This document shows positions 25,957 through 37,100 of a stretch of 64,000 bases of DNA, one piece after another. Origin of the DNA: Diprion similis (Eukaryota > Arthropoda > Insecta > Hymenoptera > Diprionidae); contig NC_060107.1 of NCBI RefSeq assembly GCF_021155765.1, positions 16,912,501-16,976,500 on the forward strand, in the 5' to 3' direction. The position numbers and the translations under genes were made by a program. The first letter of the stretch is position 1. Each line of letters starts with the position of its first letter. The notes under the pieces are model-generated. The model was given only the letters and a program-made list of their open reading frames with translations, did not search any database and had not been told where the DNA came from.

Positions 25957-27930
25957 CTAAGTATTTAGGACTTTTCATTTGGTATTAATATTTCTTTTTC
26001 TCGTTCTTATTTGAGCAACTGGTTGCACGTAGTGAAAAAAAAAAATACTACTTAGAGGATATCTCTCAAGGCTAATTTTAAACGATCAATTCCCTAATCC
26101 GAAGTCTTTTTATATAATTAACACACAGAAGATGTCATTTTTTCAAAAATTGTTAACGCTGAGTATTTTGCGTCGAAACAAGTATTTCTCAAATCGACCA
26201 AAGTAAAATTGCACAAAAAATTAGTCTCTTCGACTGCACATAGGGATTTTTTTTTAAAGGTTTGCTTCCTCTTTTTGATGAAGCAATTAGTTAATGTTTT
26301 ACGAGAAACTTGAATATTTCATCCAGAAATCAGCTATTTTGTTATCTTGTGAGATATAAAATTTTTCCCATATGGAGTAAACTTCAGTTTAAAAATAATT
26401 TTGATTTTCTTATTTTAGAACAATATTGATCTTATGCAAAAATTCATCATTAAGCATTTATATTTAGCAATAGCTCAACTATTAACTTTACGACAAACTT
26501 ACAATTGAAAAATTTGTCGGTAATACAATTTGTTGGAAAAATTTATACTGTAGAGAAAAGTTTTTAAACTTGAACGGTTCACTAGTTATATGCTTTGAAA
26601 GTTATAGAGTAAGAATTTATCTGTAAACATCTTTAGTGGCTGAATTATGGACTTTACAATAAAAATTCTAAGAAAAATTTCGTAAAGGAGTTAATTCTCT
26701 ACAAAATATATTCAGCATCAAATCCATATTATTAAATGCAGCGGTACGGTAGTGGGGAAAGAAAAAAAAAAAAAAATTATATCTGTCCTGTGTGATTTGA
26801 ATGGGAAAACAGATAGCAAGGATTGGTTTTTGCTATAACCAAGTTTATGAGGTGGAAACTAAAATGAAAAATATATCACTTGTAACGGAAAAATCCTACT
26901 GAGTGTAGGCATTATAGAACAAGAGGCAAACAAAAACAGATATGCTGACGTAAAATTAAACTTTTTTTTTAATCCTGTCAAATTCCAAATACCGATATAT
27001 TCATAGTAATCAACTTTGCAAGTTGAGGAGTGGTTCATGTATGATGAAAGTACTTTGGACCAACAAAAAGAGTTTCTGTGGTGAAAGTAAGATACAACAA
27101 AATCAAAATTGCTCAATTATTTGCATACAATTGTTTAAGGGAGTCCAGGAGATATCAGTAATTTGTGTAAAAACTGTTGTTCGTATTTTAATTGAAAAAC
27201 ATTTTCTTGGTCTAAATATGACAAGAATTGCAAATACTCAAGATTGCAATATATTCAAAAATATTAATTTTATTATTACGAGTTAAATTGTAATAAAATT
27301 CGCATATCATACGATAAGCTTTGATTTCGAATGGAATCATACGTGATAACAAGATGTGTATACATCGAAGCAGATTTAAAGATTAAAACCTCATTTCACT
27401 CTTCAATGTACTGAGAAGAAATTCCTGTAATGTTATTTCTTTATCATATTGAATTTAGTAACGTTATCGTAAGGTTTAATGCAGAGAAAAAATCATCATT
27501 TCGCGATGTTAAAACTGTCTGAAATTCAGTAAACCGTAATAAAACAAAACACACTCATATTTGGAAATTCTAGTTCCTTAAAAATCATTGTAAGATTATA
27601 AAAATTGTATTTTTTCCTCGATTTCTCATTACGATAACGTTACTAACTTCAACCTCATATTTCTTTATTTACTGTGTTTGTCACTCGCTACGAGTGAGTT
27701 CAAGAATGTTGTGATGATTCCTCTCAGTGATATCGAACATTAGTAGACAGAGTTTTTGACTCAAGTGTGTGAATAGATTTGATGAAAAAATTTGATGAAA
27801 AATAGAAAAATGTTTACGAGTTTTATACTGTTGAAAGAAAAGAAAAGAAAAACATTCAAAACGAAGTCCACTCACCACAGTCTGAGAGATCTATTCTCTT
27901 CGCTGTGCCTCCAGTTTCACAGGTTTATTA
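25957..27930 (-). other. Probable 5' UTR intron and non-coding first exon of the MTMR gene
   Basis: Just upstream of the MTMR ATG the minus strand reads AAATACTTAG|GTTGCA-ATGG, a splice acceptor in the leader. A strong donor, GACTGTG|GTGAGT, occurs at 27876-27870, preceded by a purine-rich leader to about 27930. Together they suggest a 1.9 kb leader intron. The pairing is inferred only from splice consensus, and other first exons are possible. The interval also contains AT-rich sequence and short repeat fragments and no coding exon. Confidence 0.4.
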
Positions 27931-30900
27931 GCTTATAATGATCTGTAAATAAAAAACAATATCCTGTAAGAAAATGAATCAATTATTGTTATCGATTGAT
28001 TCTAACAGAGTTAATAGTTACTGAAGAATAAGATTTTAGTTCCTTACAAGTTTTGAGTACTTTTAACTGTGTGCTTATAGATTAAAGAACAGTTTTTTTG
28101 ATTCATTTGCTTAAAGATGATGTAGAAAACAAACAATTGAATATCTCCACAGTGCCTATTATTATTATTATGTTTTTCTTTCCTTCTATTCTATAGGTAT
28201 TATTATTTTCTCTTTTTTTCATGTTCACAACTACGTGATTAAGATATTGAATTATAACTGGCTTAACAGAGGACATAAATAAACTTTCACTTATTCCAGA
28301 TAGATTATCCAACAAAAAAACGTGACAAGAAGTCATTGAATCAGTGTGATCATAGTTCTGAACACAAATAATGAAGTGAATATTCAAACGTATCTATAGA
28401 AACATTTTTTACAGAGATTGGTTGGTCAAACGTTGATATATTCTTTTAATTTTGTTAAGATTGGAATACTAAATTGTAGCACATTGAGTTATTTATCAAG
28501 TTATTATATCCATAAGCAGCAAATATTTCTTCCAAAGAATAGAAATACAAAACACTGAAGTTGTGAAAAACTTTAGATATCGAAGCTTTATTTCAAATCG
28601 CTATAAAATCATTCAAATTCTAGTATAATCATTCGATTCCAATCTACCACGGCTTGTTATTATCATTATTATTATTATTATTATTATTATTGTAAGACTA
28701 TTTTCAAAAGAAAATTCACTGAATCACTTTCATTAATATTCACTTATTGTTAGTTGAATATTTTATTTTATAACACTGTACCAACATCATACGAATGTCT
28801 TGTAATATAATCAACTACATACCGAATGTTGACCAACAAACCTTCTTGACTGATTAAAAAATGGATGTAGAAAGAAAAAGCAAAAAAGGAATGTTATATG
28901 AATAATTCCAACCACAAATGCAACATTGAAAGTACATGCGCATGCTGATAATGCAATTGCATTACGTAATCAAGTTTCTTAAATGTATATTTTGTAACCT
29001 TGTGTAAATTTATGGATGAAGAGAATTGAGCGTTGAGATGTAAACCTTGTTTAAAAAAAAACAAAAAAAACGAATAAATATATTAGTCAATATTTTTCTT
29101 GTTATATGCAAAATCAGTTTTGCAAAACTAATTCGCTTCTGTAGTAGGACCAATGATGAATTAGCATAATGTTACATGGTGCATCTTAAGTTTGCGCTTT
29201 GCATTGAAATAAAGTAGCGTGAAATTGGTGGCTAATTTAATATCTGCGTATGCTTATACGTTTCATATGATATTACTGCCTGTATGATTATCATGTTATT
29301 TTTATATTCGATCCTCAACGACGGTATGAAAGCGAGTAAACAAAGATCTATCGGAGATAAACGGGATGTGCATTTACTCGCTCAGTTTTTCGTTCATGCC
29401 GTCATTGCTGATCCGGCAAAAGACAGAAATGCATTGCAGTGGATGAGCTTTTGCGGTGTCCCAGGTCAACAATAAAGACAGTCAAATTTGACCTTTCGGT
29501 CGTAATGAGGGAGGCCCTCCGGAGAACTCGAATACATTTTATTCAATACCAACGATTCTTAAACATAGGGCAAAAAATATATGCAAAACAAACTGCATTG
29601 AATTAATTGTATTCCAATTCCGAGGAGGGTCTCCCCCGTTAGAGCCAAAACGTTGAATTTGACGATTTTTATCGTTGACCTTGGACACAGAAACAGCTGA
29701 TCCATTAATAATAAAGGTTGAAAAATTCTTTCAACAGAAATGCATTGCGTTTGAGTGTTTAACAAAACAACTGCTTTGTAAACAAGGGGACAGAAAAATT
29801 AGTTCATCGCGTTAAACAGAAACAATTTTAATACAACAAAACAAAAGGGCGATCGTTAATTTTTGTAAAAAATTTAGAAATTTCTGTATTTCATCTATAT
29901 TTAACACACTGTACATATTTTTGCACACCTGGGACAGTGAAGAACAATACATCTTTAATTGTCATCTCTTGAATGCAGAAAGGCGGCTGTTAAAACATTG
30001 CGCTGGAATTCATTACTTTCAAAGTATATCGGTTTGAATATTTGCTTTACTTTCGACTATAAAGAAGAAAATTAATTTTTAACACCTGCTGGGAAATCGG
30101 TCATCAAAATGAGTCAATAAAAGGCATTGAGTTGTTCATCCGTGTTTCATTTTTGTGACTTTTAACTTTTTAGAGTAAACACGAATATAATTCACAAATA
30201 TGTGGTGTTGATAATTCATTGCTCAGGTACTGTCTATGAGATACATATGTCAGACCTAAGCAAGTTACAAGGTGATACTGAAACGAAATGTTTTATTGGA
30301 TACACGATTTAGTCAAAAATAATTGGTGAATTGTGCATTTGGTGTAGCGGAATTATGGAAGACAAATAGGCTAATCCTTCGTGAGGGCATTGTGTAACTA
30401 TTCAAGTTTTTCTAACGCTAATTGCATGTTACAGACGTACAGCGAGCTGTAATTTCGACTGGAGAAACATCGAGTTCAAGTTTTGGTCCGCTAGTTTTTC
30501 CGTCCATGTTATAAATACGATAAAAATGTGAAGTTTGTTTAACTAGAGGGTGTGTGGCTTTATCAAGACGAAGATTATCTTTGTAGGAATTAATGAGAAT
30601 TGCGCGAGTCTTGTGACGTGAAAACGAGACACCTTGTGTACAGCAATTCACAAATGTCAAAATGAATCAACAAGATGTTACTATATTCGAATAAAACTCA
30701 CTTGCAGCGCTGTATGGTAATCACATCAATGACTGCTATCTTGCACACGATACATCACATTAAAACTGTCAACACTGGCTACACGAGTCGGATACTTATA
30801 AACATTATTTAGTTGGAAACATCTTTCTGCTCGATTAGACAGAGTGATCTTAAAACGTACGCAGATCGGAATAGAACGGCAAGTCATAGACAAGCAACTG

Positions 30901-31390
30901 CACTTATTACATACTCGAGAAGCTTGTAGCCATACACGGCGACGATCAAAACTACACAACCAAATGCAATTTGTGCGTTCTGAAATCAACTGAACGATTC
31001 AGCTGCAGCCAGCACGCGTTCCGAAACTTATCATTGCCAACTTTAGCTGACCACTGAACTATATAACCGTTGACGAGTTCTACATACAAACTTACAGACG
31101 ACGCAAAGTCACTCACAATCACCTACAAACGGCCTACAAATAATCCAGCGCAAGCAGAACTCATTTCGATCGCGAATTGCAGGTAATGTCAGAAGACGTC
31201 ATGGGAACTCCCTAAGTGAATTTGCTCTATGAATAACGACTGAATTATTGACTTATAGACGACGCGAAATCACTTACAAACACTTACAAACGATTAAAAG
31301 AAAAATCAACTCATTCGGTTGTTAATGAGGGGTTTAAGTATGCTTTTTTGCCGAGGATTTTCAACTTGTCCGTTACAACGAGGTGCCCAG
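27931..31390. other. Gene-poor AT-rich region with inverted repeats
   Basis: It includes an (ATT)n microsatellite (28660-28692) and an imperfect inverted repeat: 29450-29550 against 29590-29690, sharing TGTCC-AGGTCAAC and GGGAGRCCCTCC blocks. The reading frames here are short, show no splice-supported partners and resemble no known protein. A ~160-bp spaced direct repeat with AGACGACGCRAARTCACT occurs at 31093 and 31253. Confidence 0.5.
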
Positions 31391-31414
31391 TTTCACCCAG
31401 TATTGACAGGCGTC

Positions 31415-31945
31415 CATCAACGCGATGTAGCAGTCCTACCTTTATCGACCGAGCGAATTCATTCGTTTTCTTCCTATATTAAATGAACAAACGATCGGAA
31501 TGGGTTGAAATTTCGAGGGTGCATAGCTCTTTTGCAGCGGAATCGAAGAACGTTACTGACATTTCGAAAATCGTCAAAAGAATGTGTGGTTTTTGACACG
31601 TGTTGCTATTCCAACATTACCCGCATTTGAGGAGCAAAAAAGTGCATATTTGCGGGACCTTCTGCCATTATGGAAGTTAGGAGTGAAATGAGCCACCGTG
31701 ACACTGTTTTTATGCAATATTGAGGCCGCTAAAAGAAACTAGTGATTACAATAATTTCGTAACTAAAGGATGCTCTCACGATCAGTTAGGCGCACGGCCA
31801 GTACAGCCGAGCGTTCCTCGGTTAGAATATTCCTTGGTTAGAACGCACAACCCATTCATTGTCAGATAGTTTGTTTATTCAATATATGAAGAAAACGGAT
31901 GAGTTCACTCGGCCGGTAAGGGTAGGACTGCGACATCGGGTTAAG
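31415..31945. repeat. Inverted repeat pair with ~95-bp arms
   Basis: The left arm (about 31415-31510) contains CGATGTAGCAGTCCTACC and TCATTCGTTTTCTTCCTATAT; the right arm (about 31850-31945) carries the same blocks inverted (CATCCGTTTTCTTCATATAT; CGATGTCGCAGTCCTACCC). The ~340-bp interior has no reading frame of note. Probably a fold-back or MITE-like element. Confidence 0.6.
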
Positions 31946-32727
31946 AGCATACTCTAGCCAGTTCATGGTGGGAGCATTTTTTACTTTCACTGAGCACATG
32001 GGCTACGACTTATGGACGCGGAAAAGAAAATGAGAGCAGCCTGCGGAATAAAATACCGAACATAGATACACCAAAACCTGTTTGTTCTATGCAATAATAA
32101 AAGAGAAAGAACATATTCTACGATGATGGTAATTTGCGACTGTCAACTGCTGAAAGATGACACCATCCGTATCTTCGTAAGCCCGCGACAGACGACGTTG
32201 GGTGTAAATTACTGTGAGGCTTAAGGTGCCGCTGACCTGACTTGAAAATATCAAATCGTGACGTCATAAATTCGTGCAGCGCCTCTGAACGTTGAACGGT
32301 GAACTAAGGCCGCTGATTTCATTGTCTTGTTCTGTTAGATCCAACCAATGATGTCAGTTACAGATCGAGACATACTTCTTGTGGACCATGAACAGGCTGC
32401 TGTCACATGAAAAACGCCGTTACGAATCGTGCCATATTTACAAAAAAATAACTGATAGTATAAGTTTTCTCGAATAAAGTGAGTGCTTTTGTACGTGGCT
32501 AACTGTCTGGCGAGAGTGAAAGAAATTGTGAAACAGTGCAATCAGTGAATATTCAACATGCGGTAGCTCCGATCGGCCATGTTTGTTTTGACGTGATTTT
32601 ATTCACTTCATTATTCTTTATTATAAACATTATCAGGTGCTTCCGTTCTCGCAGGATTCGTAATGGCGTTTTCCCCGCTTCTGACGTCACGAAATATATA
32701 TATATGACATGCCAGATCAGCGGGGCC

Positions 32728-32763
32728 TTAACTGCCAAAGTGTTCCACCGTGCTGGACAGTAA
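32728..32763. repeat. 36-bp repeat, inverted partner at 34243-34278
   Basis: TTAACTGCCAARGTGTTCCACC followed by GTGCTGGACAGTAA occurs here and, reversed, at 34243-34278, with a single mismatch in 36 bases. The pair flanks ~1.5 kb that contains the Harbinger fragment and could be the ends of an element or two copies of another repeat. Confidence 0.7.
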
Positions 32764-32939
32764 GGCTGCCGTCCTATGGTCCGGAATTCGTTCCGTCTCC
32801 ACGAACCCGGAATCCAGTGACTTTTCAAGCCCCAATCAGAGGCGTTCCGGATATTCCGTTCCGTGTGCACTACCAGTATTTGCGAACTGTCAAACAAATC
32901 TCTGTATCTGTGTATGTGTGGGTGTGAAGACAAAAATGA

Positions 32940-33269
32940 ATTCGTCAGGCCAGGTTCCATCAAAGCGAGTAATTGATTGAAAAGTCTGGGTGTCATGCGA
33001 AAATAATTCACGTATTTGTCGTTGTCAACGAACTCCATTTCGTTTATCAAGTTGTCACTTGCACCCTGTTGAAATCGCATCTCTGTAGTAAATATCGGGC
33101 GAACCCAAAATTTACGTTTTATCACACGATCGTTTTCTGACTCCAAAACATCGTAAATGCACATAAATCGTAACAACTTGCGGCGCAGCACTTCTCTCTG
33201 TCTCGGCGGTGCTGTCTTCCATGTCATCCACACAGCCGCGATGGATAACAAAACGGTTTCGGCATCCAT
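32940..33269 (-). pseudogene. PIF/Harbinger transposase fragment (HARBI1-like N-terminus)
   Basis: The frame starting at 33269 encodes VIKRKFWVRPIFTTEMRFQQ, NLINEMEF and YVNYFRMTPRLFNQLLALME, the N-terminal signature of PIF/Harbinger transposases (RRFWVRP...NLV.EL...YFRM....F..LL..V.P). The frame stays open to 32553, but the later residues do not resemble the DDE catalytic core; they arise partly from an unrelated repeat (32728-32763) present again, inverted, at 34243-34278. No DDE motif is present, so this is a dead remnant, not a working transposase or a domesticated HARBI1. Confidence 0.75.
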
Positions 33270-34429
33270 TTATTCTCAACAATATTACAATTCATTAACC
33301 AAAAAGAGGTTAAGCGCGTAACGTGAGCATGTAAGCAATACATATGCTTGTGTGAGTTAATACGATTCCATCTCTGTCAGCATCGAGTGTTCCATGACAG
33401 GTTCATAAAGTTGGCACCCGAAGTCAAGATAATCGACTGAAAGTTGTTTAGATCGTTTGCGCGTAGCTTGAATATGAAGAATAACACTCGGTCTCGTTTG
33501 CGCGTTTACTCGTTCTTGAGAAAAATGCAAATAAAGTTAGGGTGCTGAATTTCAGCACCCGTGTTTTGAAAATGGTATTACGCGAAAGACTCACAGAATT
33601 TCAGATATATTGTAGAGGCAATCGTTTGCGCGTCGTTTGCGCAATCAGCACCGTGAAATAATTCCGCAGAAAGAAATAAAATCACCAGTAAAAAAATTAT
33701 TTGTTATAATTTACAATTATTCGATTATTTGGCATCAGAATGAATTACTGCGCATGCGCCGAAAGTAGTTTAGTTCCGTGCGGTCCAGGTTCCAACCGGA
33801 CAGCCCATAACACGTAACACATGTAGCAAATAGCTTTACAACTAAAATAATTCGTTTCAATCATTTTAAATCGTTCACGTGGTTTGCGCATCACCCAAAA
33901 TTTTAAAATGTCACAATAATTCGTTTGCGCATTCGCGCGGTGTTGAGAAAAAGGGAAATGTATATGAATATCCTTCTGCGTTATCCATAATAATTTCGTG
34001 AGTATAAAAATTCAGTGGAATTCCGCAATATTTTGACGTGCAACAATAATTATCAATTACGTTAAGTTTGTTAAGTAAGAATTCAGCCACTAGATTGATT
34101 TTTGAAAATTATTGAAACGGAACACTTCTCACAAAACAATTGTCAATAAAGATAATGATTATATTTGAAATGTAAAAGATGACAATAAAATATATTTATT
34201 CAGGATTTATTCGTGACGCTATTCTAACAACAATAACACTTATTTACTGTCCAGCACGGTGGAACACCTTGGCAGTTAATGACCAGTAAATATTACCAGC
34301 CGCTAGTTATAAGATGCAAAATTTACTATTACTGGGCTGCCACAGTTCCCTGGCGAAATACACCCCATTATATTATTTTTTTATTACAAGTCACTAAAAC
34401 TGTTATATTCAAATACTATACAACACTTG

Positions 34430-34560
34430 GGGTGCGTTCAGATATTGGCTTCCAGTGCTGTCAATAATCTTTTATCTCTTTTGCGCTGCCGAGTTCATGA
34501 ATAGCTCTGCCTCTGTCCTAGGGAGTTTTTGGCGCTGCCAGATAATTTCGGAACGCACCC
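34430..34560. mobile_element. 131-bp MITE, intact copy (family A)
   Basis: The ends are inverted: GGGTGCGTTCAGATATTGGCT at left and AATTTCGGAACGCACCC at right. A second copy of the same element at 57225-58208 is split by an 851-bp fold-back insertion, and a partial inverted copy lies near 58240-58300. Non-coding. Confidence 0.85.
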
Positions 34561-34561
34561 T

Positions 34562-34760
34562 TAGTTGCAAACACGGAGTTTAGAGTCACATTATAGGCAA
34601 CCTACGCTACACCCTATAGCTCGGAAGATAGATAAGACTGTAAAGGTAAGGTTTTCATGAGCAGTCAAAATGCTCTAAGGCTACCATTGGTCTAGTAATT
34701 TGACGCAGCAGCTGCGTTGTTCATAAAATTGCTACTCTGGCTGTTAATTCGGATGAATGA
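34562..34760. repeat. Repeats B and C next to MITE A
   Basis: 34562-34620 is the reverse complement of 56775-56830 (shared GTAGCGTAGGTTGCCTATAA and CTCCGTGTTTG). 34660-34760 is a degenerate inverted copy of the element at 57088-57200 (shared CAACGCAGCTRCYGCGTC and AATTACTAG). Both loci place A, B and C together. Confidence 0.65.
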
Positions 34761-35051
34761 ACTTCAAGCAGCAAAAACTTGCGCCGGAAATGTTAGTAAC
34801 TTATAATGAATTACTGCTGCTGCTGCTCCTTTTTACTACCCATGAAATCTTACCCTAATACAAACGATGTATAATCAATATAATATTAAGTCAATAGCAT
34901 GACTGCAATAAACTATGAAAAACTGGAACTGCGGAACCTCCAAAACGTGAATGCAAATTATCCAGCACGAATTATAGAATCTTTACCGCAAACGCCGTAT
35001 TGTAGGCAACGCGCACAAACGAATGGAGGGAACTTCCTGACAGTAGCAAAG

Positions 35052-35116
35052 TCACGTGAAGCCCGCCTCGCATATGACGTCACGACAGTTATAGTTAAAT
35101 CTAAATGACGTCACGT
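35052..35116. promoter_or_regulatory. Paired CRE and E-box palindromes upstream of Hikeshi
   Basis: TCACGTGA at 35052-35059, TGACGTCA at 35075-35082 and an overlapping TGACGTCACGTG at 35106-35117 lie ~240-300 bp upstream of the Hikeshi ATG. TGACGTCA is the CREB/ATF site and CACGTG the bHLH E-box. The arrangement is roughly symmetrical (with GAAGCCCGCC and GTGCGGGC). Spacing suits a core-promoter-proximal element; function is inferred. Confidence 0.5.
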
Positions 35117-35351
35117 GCGGGCACATTCTCAATTGCCGAAGCGGCAGTGGATGCGCAAGAACACACTTTGTTTCCGTACACCATAGTATGTACCAACTAT
35201 TAGCTGTCATCTTGGCTTGTAGGCCAAAGATGTGTGTATGCGATGCGTAAAAGTAACCGGTAAAGTAACACATGTATACAGTGATAGCGTGACAGATTAT
35301 CTTTTAAATGTTTTTCATTATTCTACATCATTCGTCTAATAAACTATAATC

Positions 35352-36294
35352 ATGTTCGGACTAATTGTATCCGGAAGATTGGTAAGTATCACCTAAAGTT
35401 CAGAATCCAACCTTGACTATGCTATATGCCAAGCTGAAAAATCCAACTTTGACAACTAATTGACCAAAATTTTTTGTTGGTTAGAAATATGTATGTACAA
35501 CAAATCCATGATCTCTTGTACTAAAGATTTGTCCTAAGCCCCGGATTTTTCGTCATCCAGAAATTCTTATGAGTTACAACAAGCATGACTATCGGTGACA
35601 ATGATATATGACAAAATTATACTTTCATTGAAAATTTTGTTTTTATAGGTACAAACCGATTTCCAACAAGTGGGTGAAACACAATATGTTATCACTATTC
35701 CTGATGCAGACAATGTTAATCATGTTGTGGTTTTCCTCACTGGCACAGTGCCATTTCCCGATGGATTAGGCGGAGCTGGTAAGTTGGTTAATATATCCAA
35801 TAAGGAATATCGATATTTCAATTAGTTGTACCATTTGATAAGACCAAAATTTGTCGTTTTCAGTGTACTTCAGCTGGCCAGATCCAAATGCTCCTCCAAA
35901 TTGGCAGAATCTTGGATTTATTTCGAATGCAAAACCATCAGCAATCTTCAAGATTTCAAACCTCAAGAAAAATCACGAATTTGAAAATATCAATCAAACG
36001 ATGTTCGGAGTTGAAAAAATTTCACATGATGCTCAAATCGGTATATCTGTTGAGCCCCTTAGCATAATAGAACAACAGAGTGCTGCTGTTGCGGAAGAAA
36101 CAAGTAATGCAATGACTTCATTCAGCCAGAAAATGTTAGCACACTTTTTCAACTATGTTTCAAGTTTCTCTGTGACACAGCAGCAGATGTTACCGAACCC
36201 TTCCGAAAATTTTGTACCTCTATCCATTATGCAAAATTGGTACACTACGTTCCTACGAAGATTGGAGCAGAATCCAAACTTCTGGAAAGCTTGA
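35352..36294 (+). CDS. Hikeshi: Hikeshi (OPI10 family), nuclear import carrier of Hsp70
   Basis: Hikeshi carries ATP-bound Hsp70/Hsc70 into the nucleus during heat stress, binding FG nucleoporins instead of using an importin-beta. Three exons, 35352-35381, 35649-35778 and 35864-36294, join in frame to 196 residues, the normal length (197 in human). The N-terminal beta-rich domain reads MFGLIVSGRLVQTDFQQV, NHVVVFLTGTVPFPDGLGG and VYFSWPD, followed by WQNLGFISNAKPSAIFKIS, AQIGISVEPL and a helical C-terminus ending FLRRLEQNPNFWKA, all in family order. The FLTGTVPFPDGLGG segment aligns with the family's FMLGTIPFPEGMGG, the region implicated in FG binding. The first exon codes only 10 residues, but its start and GTAAGT donor are well supported. 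The gene stands alone, with repeats on both sides. Confidence 0.96.
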
Positions 36295-36649
36295 TCAATA
36301 TGAAACATGTTACATTGTTTCAACGAATGCCTCGACTGTCTGCATTTGTACTTGTGTATGAACAATCAATACAAATCTAATTAGTCTGCTCGAAGAAATT
36401 GCTGTTACAAAAATTTCTTCAATATATAATAATGTCCTATCGATTTAGGTCAACAATTTTAATAATGGTGATTTAATTATCAACTCAATACGAATAGATT
36501 GTAATGTTGATATCGTTTGCTCCTCTAATTCTTATGCCCAACAGCAGACTTATTAATTAAGTGAATTTTCTATTTTGTACTTCTAAAGAACTTTGGAACG
36601 CAAACTTGAAAATAGCATTTAATTCATTTGCATTAACACTTGGAAAGAA

Positions 36650-36800
36650 ATCCCGTAAGGAATCATTAGCTAGACTTCTGAATCAAGAGTTAGGAAAAGA
36701 GAGATAATTATTCCAAAAATCTTCAGCAATGTTACTTGCGGCATTGATTGTGATCATGAGTTACACATCTATTACATAATACTAATAAAACCTACTATAC
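36650..36800. repeat. Dispersed fold-back repeat, partial copy
   Basis: It carries GAATCAAGAGTTAGGAAAAG, AAATCTTCAGCAATGTTACTTG and TTGATTGTGATCATGAGTTAC, matching the start of the 43190 copy. It abuts the MITE at 36800-37100; related right-half sequence appears at about 37130-37470. Confidence 0.55.
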
Positions 36801-37100
36801 TGGGTGTTTCAGAATAGTGGTATCAAATAGTGCAAGGTTATAGGGGTTGCCAGGATGAGAAATATTTCATAAACAACCCATGGTGGACAAGACTCCATTT
36901 TAGCTTTACAGACCATCAGAAGAGTTGCGGACCAACGCATGCTGATGAGCAAATCATCTGAGTACTGCGAAGCGTAGTAACAACGGCTTGTAAAGCCAAA
37001 ATGATATTACTCCAACCACAGGTAGCTTGATCGAAATTTCTTGTCTCGAACACCCCTACAACCTTTCAAAGTTTGAAACTGTTGATCTGAAACACTCTTG
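36800..37100. mobile_element. ~300-bp MITE with ~50-bp inverted ends
   Basis: The left end, CTGGGTGTTTCAGAATAGTGG...TTATAGGGGTT, pairs imperfectly with the right end, which on the minus strand reads AGAGTGTTTCAGATCAACAG...GTTGTAGGGGTG. A further internal pair, TTTTAGCTTTACA and TTTGGCTTTACA, faces inward. TA flanks both ends, which would suit a Tc1/mariner-type insertion. No coding potential. Confidence 0.7.

Noticed and set aside
29284-29475. 63-codon plus-strand frame
   Set aside because: Short, unrecognised, and it runs into the imperfect inverted repeat at 29450; no promoter or splice evidence.
30418-30989. Two adjacent minus-strand frames of 80 and 87 codons
   Set aside because: Different frames, no clear splice pair, no recognisable motif. 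Probably chance frames in a slightly GC-richer patch.
32553-33269. Domesticated HARBI1 gene
   Set aside because: Only the N-terminal third of the transposase is present and the DDE region is missing, unlike the complete HARBI1 protein.
2968-36294. UNC-45 (Hsp90 co-chaperone) and Hikeshi (Hsp70 importer) as a chaperone gene cluster
   Set aside because: They are 29 kb apart with unrelated genes between; co-location is most simply chance.
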